Assembly: GCF_004022215.1 (NCBI RefSeq)
Contig: NZ_SAUZ01000011.1
Span: 106,396-170,395, forward strand
Source: Paenirhodobacter populi
GTDB lineage: Bacteria; Pseudomonadota; Alphaproteobacteria; Rhodobacterales; Rhodobacteraceae
Direction of reading: 5' to 3'
Length of the DNA: 64,000 nt
Below are positions 24,926 through 33,282 of this stretch, one piece after another. A model generated the notes under the pieces. That model saw only the letters and a program-made list of their open reading frames with translations, was not told the DNA's origin and did not search any database. The translations under genes were made by a program, and so were the position numbers. The first letter of the stretch is position 1; each line of letters opens with the position of its first letter.

Positions 24926-25966
24926 ATGACCCAGATCACCGTTCCCCGCCCCGACGACTGGCACCTGCATCTGCGCGACGGCGCCATGCTGCAAGGCATC
25001 GTGCCGGAAACCACGCGCCATTTCGCCCGCGCGATCATCATGCCAAATCTCGTGCCGCCGGTCGTCACCGGCGCCGAGGCCGCCGCCTACCGCGACCGCA
25101 TCCTTGCCGCCCTGCCCGAGGGCGCGGATTTCACCCCGCTGATGACGCTCTATCTGACCGAGGAGACGGACCCCGCCGATGTGGCCGCCGCCCATGCCTC
25201 GGGTCTGGTGAAGGCGGTGAAGCTCTATCCGGCGGGGGCCACGACCAATTCCGCCTCGGGCGTGCGCGATTTCGCGCGGGTCGCGGGGGTTCTGGAAAAG
25301 ATGGCCGAGATCGGCCTGCCGCTCTGCGTGCATGGCGAGGTCACCGATCCGGCCGTGGACATCTTCGACCGCGAGGCGGTGTTCATCGACACCGTGCTGG
25401 ACCCGCTGCGCCGCCGCACGCCGGGGCTGCGCGTGGTGATGGAACATGTCACCACCAAGAACGGCGTGGATTACGTGGCCGCGCAGGGCGACGACATGGG
25501 GGCGACGATCACCACCCATCACCTGATCATCAACCGCAACCATATCCTCGTCGGCGGGATCAAGCCGCATTACTACTGCCTGCCCGTGGCGAAGCGCGAA
25601 GAACACCGTCTGGCGCTGGTCGCCGCGGCGACCTCTGGCGACGGGCATTTCTTCCTCGGCACCGACTCGGCCCCCCATGCGGACCCCGCCAAGGAATGCG
25701 CCTGCGGCTGCGCGGGCTGCTTCACCGCGACGAACACGATGGCGCTCCTCGCCCATGTGTTCGAGCGCGAGGGCAAGCTCGAGAACCTCGCGAAATTCGC
25801 GTCCGAGAACGGCCCCGCCTTCTATCGGCTGCCGGTGAACGCGGGCACGCTGGTGCTTGAAAAGACCGATACCCCCGCCGAATGGCCCGCAAAGATCGTC
25901 ACCGGCGCGGGGCCGGTCACCGTCTTCGATCCGGGCTTCCCGGTCTACTGGCATGTGAAAGGCTGA
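24926..25966 (+). CDS. pyrC: Dihydroorotase (class II, PyrC)
   Basis: Closes N-carbamoyl-L-aspartate to dihydroorotate in pyrimidine synthesis. The 346-residue protein has [11 protein letters not shown] (first two metal His), the carbamylated Lys in [15 protein letters not shown], metal His in VHGEV and EHVTT, and the catalytic Asp in FLGTDSAPH. The length fits the single-domain type II enzyme. pyrE follows after 3 bases, so the two form an operon. The start ATG 24926 has GGCGAAACGC rather than a strong ribosome site. Confidence 0.97.
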   Translation: MTQITVPRPDDWHLHLRDGAMLQGIVPETTRHFARAIIMPNLVPPVVTGAEAAAYRDRILAALPEGADFTPLMTLYLTEETDPADVAAAHASGLVKAVKLYPAGATTNSASGVRDFARVAGVLEKMAEIGLPLCVHGEVTDPAVDIFDREAVFIDTVLDPLRRRTPGLRVVMEHVTTKNGVDYVAAQGDDMGATITTHHLIINRNHILVGGIKPHYYCLPVAKREEHRLALVAAATSGDGHFFLGTDSAPHADPAKECACGCAGCFTATNTMALLAHVFEREGKLENLAKFASENGPAFYRLPVNAGTLVLEKTDTPAEWPAKIVTGAGPVTVFDPGFPVYWHVKG

Positions 25967-25969
25967 TCC

Positions 25970-26647
25970 ATGATCCCCAGTTCCTACCCCACCAAGGAAG
26001 AGATCGCCCGCCTGACGGCGCGGATGCTTCTGGAAATCAAGGCGGTGCATTTCAACGCCGAGGACCCCTTCATCCTTGCCTCCGGCCTGCCGAGCCCGAC
26101 CTATATCGACTGCCGCAAGCTGATCTCCTACCCGCGCATCCGTTCGACGCTGATGGATTTCCTGTCGGTGACGGTGCTGCGCGAGGCGGGCTTCGAGGCC
26201 TTCGACAACATCGCCGGCGGCGAGACGGCGGGCATCCCCTTCGCCGCGATGGTCGCGGAACGGCTGGCGCTGCCGATGACCTATGTGCGCAAGAAACCCA
26301 AGGGCTACGGTCGCAACGCCCGGATCGAGGGCGCCATGACCGAAGGCCAGCGGGTGCTGCTGGTCGAGGATCTGACGACCGATGGCGGCTCGAAGCTCAG
26401 CTTCGTCGATGCGATCCGCGAGACGGGGGCCAGCTGCGCCCATACGGCGGTGATCTTCTACTACGGCATCTTCCCGGAAACGGTCGGCAAGCTGCAGGAC
26501 CACGGGGTCGAGCTGCATTACCTCTGCACCTGGTGGGACGTTCTGGCCGAGGCCCGTGCCCAGGGCGCCTTCGACGACAAGACCCTGAACGAGGTCGGCG
26601 CCTTCCTCGAAGCGCCCCGCGCCTGGCAGGACGCCCGCAAGAAGTGA
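25970..26647 (+). CDS. pyrE: Orotate phosphoribosyltransferase
   Basis: Adds PRPP to orotate to give OMP, the next step after dihydroorotate oxidation. The 225-residue protein shows the PRPP-binding motif [14 protein letters not shown] and the flexible-loop [15 protein letters not shown]. The gap of 3 bases to pyrC indicates co-transcription. Two inverted repeats lie just after its stop (26667-26691 and 26718-26739) and could end the transcript. Confidence 0.96.
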   Translation: MIPSSYPTKEEIARLTARMLLEIKAVHFNAEDPFILASGLPSPTYIDCRKLISYPRIRSTLMDFLSVTVLREAGFEAFDNIAGGETAGIPFAAMVAERLALPMTYVRKKPKGYGRNARIEGAMTEGQRVLLVEDLTTDGGSKLSFVDAIRETGASCAHTAVIFYYGIFPETVGKLQDHGVELHYLCTWWDVLAEARAQGAFDDKTLNEVGAFLEAPRAWQDARKK

Positions 26648-26666
26648 TTTCCGGGGACAACCCTGT

Positions 26667-26794
26667 GGACAGGTTGTGGATCAACCTGTCCGCGACTCGG
26701 CGGGCCTCGCACCGCATCGCAATCCGTGGTAGGATTGCGCCAGACAACCACAAGAAAAGCCGCAAGTGACGCCCGAAAGGGCCGGTTATCCACA
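26667..26794. promoter_or_regulatory. DnaA-box cluster and inverted repeats upstream of dnaB
   Basis: A perfect DnaA box TTATCCACA is at 26786-26794. TGTGGATCA at 26675-26683 is a one-mismatch box on the other strand and lies in the centre of a perfect 9-bp inverted repeat (GGACAGGTT / AACCTGTCC, 26667-26691). A further hairpin CGCAATCC / GGATTGCG is at 26718-26739. The sites lie 65-190 bases before dnaB, so DnaA control of dnaB is plausible. Confidence 0.6.
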
Positions 26795-26859
26795 AAGATT
26801 TCCCCGTTGGGATTTCTGTCCTGATCGGTTATCCGGGCGCCTCATGGCATGAGGCAGAG

Positions 26860-28356
26860 ATGAACGAAACGACCGCGATCCGCGACGCGCAGGACACCCC
26901 CGCCGAGCCCGAGGGCGACGCCCTGCCCCACAACATCGAGGCCGAGCAACAGCTGCTGGGCGCGATTCTGACCAACAACGACATTTACGACCGCATCGCC
27001 GCGGTGGTGAAGCCCGAGCATTTCTTCGAACCCGTCCACCGCACGATCTTTGAAACCGCGATCGCGCGGATCCAGAAGAACGCGCTGGCCTCGCCGGTGA
27101 CGATCAAGGCTTACCTTGAGGACGATCAGGGGCTTCAGGCGCTTGGCGGCGCGGCCTATCTCGCGCGGCTGGCGGGGGCGGCGATTTCGTCCTACGCGGC
27201 GCGCGACTATGCGCAGATGATCCATGACCTCGCGCTGCGGCGTGAGTTGATCCGGCTGGGGAAGGACCTGTCCTCGGCCGCGCAGAAGGTCGAGGTGGGG
27301 CTGGAACCCGACGAGCTGATCGTGCGGACCGAAGGCGCGCTCTACAAGCTGGCCGAAACCGGCACCGCGGAAAAGGGCTTCGTCAGCTTCCTCAAGGCGG
27401 TGACCGAGGCGGTGCATTCCGCCAACGCCGCCTATCAGCGCGAGGGCGGGCTCGCCGGTGTCTCCACCGGGCTGACCGATCTGAACAAGAAGCTCGGCGG
27501 GCTGCATCCTTCGGACCTTCTGATCCTTGCGGGGCGTCCGTCGATGGGGAAGACCTCGCTTGCCACCAACATCGCCTTCAACATCGCCAAGGCCTACAAG
27601 CGCGGCCTGCGCCATGACGGGACCGAGGGCGCGGTCGAAGGCGGCGTCGTCGGGTTCTTCTCGCTCGAAATGTCGGCGGAGCAATTGGCGGCGCGCGTCC
27701 TGTCGGAGGCGTCCGAGGTGCCCTCGGAACAGATCCGCCGCGGCGACATGACCGAGGGCGAGTTCCGCCGCTTCGTCGAGGCGGCGAAGGCGCTCGAAAC
27801 CTGCCCGCTTTACATCGACGACACGCCCGCCCTGCCGATCAGTCAGGTGGCCGCGCGCTGCCGCCGGCTGAAGCGCACGCATGGGCTGGACGTGGTGTTC
27901 GTCGACTACCTGCAACTGCTGCGCGGCACCGGGCGGACCGACAACCGCGTGCAGGAAATCGGCGAGATCTCGATGGGCCTCAAGGCGATCGCCAAGGAAC
28001 TGAACATCCCCGTGGTCGCGCTGTCGCAGCTGTCGCGGACCGTCGAGAGCCGCGAGGACAAGCGCCCGCAGCTGTCGGACCTGCGCGAATCCGGCTCGAT
28101 CGAGCAGGATGCCGATGTTGTGATGTTCGTCTACCGCGACGAATATTACCATGAACGGATGAAACCGCAGGAAGACGACCCGAAATTCGCCGAATGGATG
28201 CAGAAGGCCGAACGTGTCCACGGCAAGGCCGAAGTGATCCTCGGCAAGCAGCGCCACGGGCCGATCGGCACCGTCGAGTTGGCGTTTGAAAGCCGCTTCA
28301 CCCGCTTCTCCGATCTCGCCAAAGCCTGGCAGGGGGATGGTCCGGACGGGTTCTGA
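26860..28356 (+). CDS. dnaB: Replicative DNA helicase
   Basis: The 498-residue hexameric helicase that unwinds DNA at the fork. The N-terminal primase-binding helical domain covers about 20-125 (NIEAEQQLLGAIL); the RecA-like domain has Walker A GRPSMGKTSLA (about 226-236), Walker B DVVFVDYLQLL, and motif H4 with QLSRTVESR. There is no intein. The start ATG 26860 is preceded by GAGGCAGAG, part of which pairs in a 6-bp hairpin CCTCAT-GGC-ATGAGG (26840-26854). Upstream DnaA boxes suggest replication-linked control. Confidence 0.97.
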   Translation: MNETTAIRDAQDTPAEPEGDALPHNIEAEQQLLGAILTNNDIYDRIAAVVKPEHFFEPVHRTIFETAIARIQKNALASPVTIKAYLEDDQGLQALGGAAYLARLAGAAISSYAARDYAQMIHDLALRRELIRLGKDLSSAAQKVEVGLEPDELIVRTEGALYKLAETGTAEKGFVSFLKAVTEAVHSANAAYQREGGLAGVSTGLTDLNKKLGGLHPSDLLILAGRPSMGKTSLATNIAFNIAKAYKRGLRHDGTEGAVEGGVVGFFSLEMSAEQLAARVLSEASEVPSEQIRRGDMTEGEFRRFVEAAKALETCPLYIDDTPALPISQVAARCRRLKRTHGLDVVFVDYLQLLRGTGRTDNRVQEIGEISMGLKAIAKELNIPVVALSQLSRTVESREDKRPQLSDLRESGSIEQDADVVMFVYRDEYYHERMKPQEDDPKFAEWMQKAERVHGKAEVILGKQRHGPIGTVELAFESRFTRFSDLAKAWQGDGPDGF

Positions 28357-28416
28357 CCCCGCCCCCTCCCCCCGAATGTGCTTGACCTTCCCCTCCCCAA
28401 GTCCAAGAAATCGCTC

Positions 28417-29466
28417 ATGGCTACTGCATCCCTCCGCATCGACCTCGATGCCATCCTTTCGAACTGGCGCGCCCTCGACGCGCTGAGCGGCCCGCAAACG
28501 GAATCGGGCGCCGTCGTCAAGGCGGACAGCTACAGCCTGGGCGCCGCGCGCGTGGCGCCGGTGCTGGCGCGGGCGGGCTGCCGCAAGTTCTTCGTCGCCT
28601 GCGCCGAGGAAGGCGCCGACATCCGGCAGGCCGTGGGTGAGGCGCCCGAGATCTATATCTTCGGCGGCCATGCGGCGGGCGACAGCGACATGATCGGTGA
28701 TCTGAACCTGATCCCGCTGCTGAATTCGCCCGAACAGCTCAACCGCCATTTCGAGGCGCTGCCGGGCAAGCCCTTCGGCATCCAGCTCGACACCGGGATG
28801 AACCGTCTGGGGTTCGAGGCCGACGACTGGTTCAAGGCCGCGCCCGCCGTGCTCCATGCCGGGCCGAAGCTGATCATGAGCCATCTGTTCTGCGCCGACA
28901 CGCCCGAACATCCGGCGAACCTCGCGCAGCTCACCGAATTCCGCCGCATGACCGAGGGGATGAATGTTCCCCGTTCTCTGGCGGCGACGGGGGGGATCCT
29001 GCTGGGCAAGGACTACCATTTCGACGTGACGCGCCCCGGCATGGGCATGTATGGCGGTCTGCCCTTCGCCGAGGCGAAGCCCGTCGTCACCCTGACCCTG
29101 CCGGTGTTGCAAGTGCGCGACGTGCATCCGGGCGAGACGGTCGGCTATTCCGCCGCCTGGACGGCCGAAGTGCCGAGCCGCGTCGCCACCGTCGCCGCTG
29201 GCTACGCCGACGGCCTGTCGCGCCGGCTCGGCAATGCCGCGCAGGTCTGGTTCGGCGACGTGCCCTGCCCGGTGATCGGCCGCGTCTCGATGGACCTGAT
29301 CACCGTCGACATCACCCATCTGGACGACACGCCGCGGGAATTCGACCTGCTCGGGCCGCGTCAGGGCGTCGATGCCGTGGGCGAGGTGATCGGCACCATC
29401 GGCTATGAGGTGATGACCTCGCTCGGCCATCGCTATGAACGTCACTATGTCGGGGGTGCTTCGTGA
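28417..29466 (+). CDS. alr: Alanine racemase
   Basis: PLP enzyme making D-alanine for peptidoglycan. The 349-residue protein has the Schiff-base Lys in AVVKADSYSLG (usual KADAYGHG, here changed after the Lys-Ala-Asp), GIQLDTGMNRLGF, and GRVSMDLITVD with the second-subunit region containing the catalytic Tyr (VGYSAAW). The start ATG 28417 gives MATASLRIDLDAI; an upstream GTG at 28378 has no ribosome site. Its TGA overlaps the GTG of the mlaE-like gene, so the three genes to mlaF are one unit. Confidence 0.94.
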   Translation: MATASLRIDLDAILSNWRALDALSGPQTESGAVVKADSYSLGAARVAPVLARAGCRKFFVACAEEGADIRQAVGEAPEIYIFGGHAAGDSDMIGDLNLIPLLNSPEQLNRHFEALPGKPFGIQLDTGMNRLGFEADDWFKAAPAVLHAGPKLIMSHLFCADTPEHPANLAQLTEFRRMTEGMNVPRSLAATGGILLGKDYHFDVTRPGMGMYGGLPFAEAKPVVTLTLPVLQVRDVHPGETVGYSAAWTAEVPSRVATVAAGYADGLSRRLGNAAQVWFGDVPCPVIGRVSMDLITVDITHLDDTPREFDLLGPRQGVDAVGEVIGTIGYEVMTSLGHRYERHYVGGAS

Positions 29467-30242
29467 TCGGACGATTTTTCGCCACGATCGGGCGCTTCGT
29501 GCTCGACGGGCTGGCGGGTGCGGGCAGCATCGCGCTTTTCGCGCTGAACATCCTGTCGCATCTGGTCCGCCCGCCCTTCTACTGGCGGGAATTCCTGCAA
29601 TCGGTGCTGCAGATCGGTTGGCTGTCGCTGCCGGTCGTCGGGCTGACGGCGGTGTTCACCGGCGCGGCGCTGGCGCTGCAGATCTATGCGGGCGGGGCGC
29701 GGTTCTCGGCGGAATCGGTGGTGCCGTCGATCGTCGCCATCGGCATGACGCGCGAGCTTGGCCCGGTTCTGGGCGGGCTGATGGTCGCGGCGCGGGTGGC
29801 ATCGTCCATCGCGGCGGAAATCGGCACGATGAAGGTGACGGAGCAGGTCGACGCGCTGGTCACCCTGTCCACCGATCCGACGAAATACCTTGCGGTGCCG
29901 CGGGTGCTGGCGGCCGTCGTCTCGGTGCCGTTCCTTGTCGGCATCGGCGACATCATCGGCATCATGGGCGGCTGGCTCGTGGGGACGGAACGGCTCGGCT
30001 TCAACTCGGCCACCTATCTCAAGAACACCTGGGCCTATCTGGAATTCTGGGACGTGGGATCGGGCCTCGTCAAAGGTGCGGTTTTCGGCTTCGTCATCGC
30101 GGTGATGGGCTGCTACTACGGGATGAATTCGGATCGCGGCGCGCAGGGCGTGGGCCGGGCGACGAAAACCGCTGTGGTCGCCGCCTCGGTGCTGATCCTC
30201 GCCACCAACTATCTGCTGACGGAGGTGTTCTTCTCCTCATGA
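29463..30242 (+). CDS. mlaE: MlaE-family ABC transporter permease
   Basis: A 259-residue inner-membrane protein with five to six hydrophobic segments and the MlaE signature VASSIAAEIGTMKVTEQVDAL followed by YLAVPRVLAAVVSVPFLV. MlaE permeases, with MlaF and an MCE-domain protein, move phospholipids between membranes to keep the outer membrane asymmetric. The start GTG 29463 overlaps the alr stop by four bases, and the gene's own stop overlaps the mlaF start as ATGA. No MCE (MlaD), MlaC or MlaB gene follows. Confidence 0.92.
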   Translation: MIGRFFATIGRFVLDGLAGAGSIALFALNILSHLVRPPFYWREFLQSVLQIGWLSLPVVGLTAVFTGAALALQIYAGGARFSAESVVPSIVAIGMTRELGPVLGGLMVAARVASSIAAEIGTMKVTEQVDALVTLSTDPTKYLAVPRVLAAVVSVPFLVGIGDIIGIMGGWLVGTERLGFNSATYLKNTWAYLEFWDVGSGLVKGAVFGFVIAVMGCYYGMNSDRGAQGVGRATKTAVVAASVLILATNYLLTEVFFSS

Positions 30243-30985
30243 TCGAGATCGAGGGCCTGAAGAAATCCTTCGGCAAGAAGGTCGTCCTGCGGGATGTGAA
30301 CCTGAAGGTGGCCAAGGGCGAAAGCCTTGTGGTGATCGGCGGTTCGGGCACCGGCAAATCGGTGCTGCTGAAATGCGTGCTCGGGCTGGTCCGGCCCGAC
30401 GGCGGAAAGATCCGGATCGACGGCAAGCCCGTGGACGGCGCGGAACGCGAGGCCTTCCTTGCCCGCTTCGGCATGTTGTTTCAGGGCGGCGCGCTGTTCG
30501 ACAGCATGACGGTCTGGCAGAATGTCGGCTTCCGCCTGCTGCGCGGCTCGACCCGCCGGCCGAAGGACGAGGCGCGCGCCATCGCGCTCGACAAATTGCG
30601 CCGCGTCGGTCTGGGCCCCGAGGTCGCGGACCTTTACCCGGCCGAGCTGTCGGGCGGCATGCAAAAGCGCGTCGGCCTTGCCCGCGCCATCGCCACCGAT
30701 CCGGCGGTGATCTTCTTCGACGAGCCGACGACGGGGCTCGACCCGATCATGGCGGGGGTGATCAACGATCTGATCCGCTCGATCGTCACCGAAATGGGCG
30801 CGACGGCGATCACCATCACGCATGACATGATCTCGGTCCGGGCGATCGCCGACAAGGTGGCGATGCTGCATGAAGGCCGCGTCCACTGGCACGGCACGGT
30901 GGCCGAGATGGACACGACAGACGACCCTTACGTGGACCAGTTCATTCACGGGCGCGCCAAGGGTCCGATCACCGCGCTGAGGTAA
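30239..30985 (+). CDS. mlaF: MlaF-like ABC transporter ATP-binding protein
   Basis: A 248-residue ATPase with Walker A GGSGTGKS (about 35-42), Q-loop LFQGGALFDSMTV, signature LSGGMQKR, Walker B VIFFDEPTTGLD and switch His in TITHD. The LFQxGALFDSMTVxxNV stretch is typical of MlaF. It is translationally coupled to mlaE and would power lipid transport at the inner membrane. Two head-to-head copies of the dispersed repeat follow directly. Confidence 0.94.
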   Translation: MIEIEGLKKSFGKKVVLRDVNLKVAKGESLVVIGGSGTGKSVLLKCVLGLVRPDGGKIRIDGKPVDGAEREAFLARFGMLFQGGALFDSMTVWQNVGFRLLRGSTRRPKDEARAIALDKLRRVGLGPEVADLYPAELSGGMQKRVGLARAIATDPAVIFFDEPTTGLDPIMAGVINDLIRSIVTEMGATAITITHDMISVRAIADKVAMLHEGRVHWHGTVAEMDTTDDPYVDQFIHGRAKGPITALR

Positions 30986-30990
30986 GCCGC

Positions 30991-31043
30991 GCAGGGGGCC
31001 AGCCCCCTCGCCCGTTCCGGGCTCACCCCCGGGATATTTAGAG
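30991..31043 (+). repeat. Dispersed intergenic repeat, copy 5
   Basis: This copy starts 5 bases after the mlaF stop: hairpin A (AGGGGGC-CA-GCCCCCT), hairpin B (GCCCG-TTC-CGGGC), and a core that ends variantly as GGGATATTTAGAGAAAG. It forms an inverted pair with copy 6. Confidence 0.8.
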
Positions 31044-31067
31044 AAAGATGAAAGCAATGCCTGTTTT

Positions 31068-31115
31068 CGTGTTTCCATAAATATCCCGGGGTGTGGGGCA
31101 GCGCCCCACTCCGCA
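31068..31115 (-). repeat. Dispersed intergenic repeat, copy 6
   Basis: Reverse copy with hairpin A only (TGGGGC-GCT-GCCCCA on its own strand) and an intact core with tail GGAAACACG. Hairpin B is absent. It ends about 35 bases before the radA start. With copy 5, CCCCGGGATATTTA and TAAATATCCCGGGG make a perfect 14-bp inverted repeat separated by about 35 bases. Confidence 0.8.
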
Positions 31116-31149
31116 CCCGCTCACAGGGGCAGACAGCCGAAAGCAGACG

Positions 31150-32517
31150 ATGGCCAAGACATCCGCCCAGTTCATCTGTTCCGCCTGCGGCGCCGTCCAT
31201 CGCAAATGGTCGGGGCGCTGCGATGCCTGCGGCGCCTGGAACACGATCGTCGAGGAGGCGCCGCTCAGCGCCGGCCCCGCCAGCCGCACGCTCGGCGCGG
31301 CGAAGGGCAAGGTCATCACGCTGACGACGCTGGCGACGCAGGAAACACCACCGCCCCGCGCGCTGTCGGGCATGGCGGAATTCGACCGGGTGCTGGGCGG
31401 CGGGCTGGTGCCCGCCTCGGCGATCCTCGTGGGCGGCGATCCGGGGATCGGCAAATCCACGCTGCTGTTGCAGGCCGTCGCGGCCTTCGCCCGCAAAGGG
31501 TTGAAATGCCTCTACATCTCGGGCGAGGAAGCGGCCGAGCAGGTGCGGATGCGCGCCCGCAGGCTGGGGCTGGCGGATGCGCCGGTGGGTCTGGGCGCGG
31601 AAACCAACCTGCGCGACATCCTGACGACGATGGACAGCGAACGCCCCGATCTCGTGGTGATCGATTCGATCCAGACCGTCTGGGCGGATATGGTCGAGGC
31701 CGCGCCCGGCTCGGTCAGTCAGGTCCGCGCCGCCGCGCATGAACTGGTGACCTTCGCCAAGACCCGCGGGGTGTCCGTCGTCCTCGTCGGCCATGTCACC
31801 AAGGAAGGCCAGCTTGCCGGGCCGCGCGTGGTCGAACACATGGTCGATACGGTGCTTTATTTCGAGGGCGAGCGCGGCCACCAGTTCCGCATCCTGCGCG
31901 CGGTGAAGAACCGCTTCGGCCCGGCCTCGGAGATCGGCGTGTTTGAAATGACCGGCGCGGGGCTGGCCGAGGTCGCCAATCCCTCCGCCCTGTTCCTGTC
32001 CGAACGCGGCGAGGCGGCGCCGGGATCGGCCGTCTTCGCGGGGATCGAGGGCACGCGCCCGGTGCTGACGGAAATCCAGGCGCTGGTCGCGCCCTCGACA
32101 TTGGCCTCGCCCCGGCGGACGGTGGTGGGGCTCGACTCGGGGCGGATCTCGACGATCCTTGCCGTGCTCGAAAGCCGCTGCGGGATTCCCTTCACCGGGC
32201 TCGACGTCTTTCTGAACGTCGCGGGGGGCATGAAGGTCAGCGAACCGGCCGCCGATCTGGCGGCGGCGGCGGCGCTGCTGAGCGCGCGCGAGGACGTTGC
32301 CCTGCCCGCCGATATGGTGATTTTCGGAGAAATCTCGCTCTCTGCCGCGCTTCGGCCGGTCGGTCAGGCGGAAAACAGGTTGAAAGAGGCGGCGAAACTT
32401 GGTTTCACACAGGCGATCGCGCCCCGGGGAACCAAGGTCGAAGGGGGCGGCGGAATGCGGCTGCGCAAGTTGCCCGATCTCGTGACTTTTGTTGGGGACA
32501 TGTTCGGCGCCGGATAA
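31150..32517 (+). CDS. radA: DNA repair protein RadA
   Basis: A 455-residue RecA-like ATPase that drives branch migration during recombination repair. The N-terminal zinc finger CSACGAVHRKWSGRCDACG is intact; Walker A is GGDPGIGKSTLL (about 100), the RadA-specific KNRFG motif is at about 255, and the C-terminal half is the Lon-protease-like domain (GLDSGRISTILAVLESRCG). The start is ATG 31150; in-frame codons upstream run into repeat copy 6 and are not credible. cvpA follows after 27 bases. Confidence 0.95.
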   Translation: MAKTSAQFICSACGAVHRKWSGRCDACGAWNTIVEEAPLSAGPASRTLGAAKGKVITLTTLATQETPPPRALSGMAEFDRVLGGGLVPASAILVGGDPGIGKSTLLLQAVAAFARKGLKCLYISGEEAAEQVRMRARRLGLADAPVGLGAETNLRDILTTMDSERPDLVVIDSIQTVWADMVEAAPGSVSQVRAAAHELVTFAKTRGVSVVLVGHVTKEGQLAGPRVVEHMVDTVLYFEGERGHQFRILRAVKNRFGPASEIGVFEMTGAGLAEVANPSALFLSERGEAAPGSAVFAGIEGTRPVLTEIQALVAPSTLASPRRTVVGLDSGRISTILAVLESRCGIPFTGLDVFLNVAGGMKVSEPAADLAAAAALLSAREDVALPADMVIFGEISLSAALRPVGQAENRLKEAAKLGFTQAIAPRGTKVEGGGGMRLRKLPDLVTFVGDMFGAG

Positions 32518-32544
32518 CACGGACCGAGAGGCAGCGCGGGGATC

Positions 32545-33138
32545 ATGGAAGGCTTTACCATCGTTGACGCCATCGTGGCGGTCGTCATCATCCTGTCGGC
32601 GATCCTCGCCTACAGCCGGGGGTTCGTGCGCGAGGGGCTGGCCATCGTCGGCTGGATCGCGGCTGCGGTCGTGGCGTTCATGTTCGCCTCCGCCGCGCGG
32701 CCGCTGATCGCGCAGCTGCCCTTCGTCAACAAGTTCCTCGGCGAGAGCTGCGAACTGGCGACGATCGGCGGATTCGCCGCGGTCTTCGCGCTGGCGCTGG
32801 TGGTCTTTTCGATCATCACGCCGCTCTTCGCCTCGGTGGTGCAGCGCTCGGCGCTTGGCGGGGTGGATCAGGCGCTCGGCTTCCTGTTCGGCGCGCTGCG
32901 GGGGATCATCCTGATCGCGGTGGCCTTCGTGGTCTACGACCGGCTGATGGCGGACGAGGCGGTCCCCGTCGTCGATCAGTCCCGTTCGGCGCAGATCTTC
33001 GCCAATTTCAGCAACAGGCTTGAACAATCCGTGCCGACCGATGCGCCGGGCTGGATCGTCGCGCGGTATGAACAGCTCGTCTCCTCCTGCCCGGCGCCGA
33101 ACGCGCCGGTCGACGCCACGACCCCCGTGCAGGAGTGA
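32545..33138 (+). CDS. cvpA: CvpA-family membrane protein
   Basis: A 197-residue inner-membrane protein with four hydrophobic helices (IVDAIVAVVIILSAILAYSRGFVREGL at the start is the family signature) and a C-terminal soluble tail. CvpA was named for colicin V production; in many bacteria it precedes purF, as here, and affects envelope stress tolerance. Hairpins at 33148-33171 and 33209-33236 separate it from purF, so it may not share the purF transcript. Confidence 0.92.
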   Translation: MEGFTIVDAIVAVVIILSAILAYSRGFVREGLAIVGWIAAAVVAFMFASAARPLIAQLPFVNKFLGESCELATIGGFAAVFALALVVFSIITPLFASVVQRSALGGVDQALGFLFGALRGIILIAVAFVVYDRLMADEAVPVVDQSRSAQIFANFSNRLEQSVPTDAPGWIVARYEQLVSSCPAPNAPVDATTPVQE

Positions 33139-33147
33139 TCGGCCCAT

Positions 33148-33171
33148 CCGGCCCTTTACGCACAGGGCCGG
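33148..33171. terminator. Hairpin after cvpA
   Basis: A perfect 8-bp stem CCGGCCCT / AGGGCCGG with an 8-base loop lies 9 bases after the cvpA stop. The T-run is missing, so it may be a transcript-end structure rather than a strong terminator. Confidence 0.45.
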
Positions 33172-33208
33172 TGCGGTCATAATGACAGACAGATGAACGA
33201 ATTTCGGA

Positions 33209-33236
33209 CGGGAGGGCTTAACAGCCTTCCCGTTTC
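33209..33236 (+). terminator. Terminator-like hairpin before purF
   Basis: CGGGAGGGCT pairs with AGCCTTCCCG (one G-T pair) over a TAAC loop and is followed by TTTC. It lies 45 bases upstream of the purF start, so it could be an attenuator of purF or the end of the cvpA transcript. Confidence 0.5.
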
Positions 33237-33282
33237 GCACTAAATGACCTGCGCAAGCACCCCGGACCCGGAGCACCCCCCA

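Noticed and set aside
24488..26518. 676-residue minus-strand ORF across pyrC and pyrE
   Set aside because: Only its last 101 codons (DUF4156 lipoprotein) are real; the rest is antisense to pyrC/pyrE and lacks any family pattern.
26667..26794. Chromosome replication origin
   Set aside because: There are only one perfect and one near DnaA box, no AT-rich unwinding region and no dnaA, dnaN or hemE/parAB neighbours.
28378..28416. GTG start extending alr by 13 codons
   Set aside because: No ribosome site, and the added residues do not match the family N-terminus.
26842..29445. 867-residue minus-strand ORF opposite dnaB and alr
   Set aside because: Antisense shadow; dnaB and alr have clear motifs on the plus strand.
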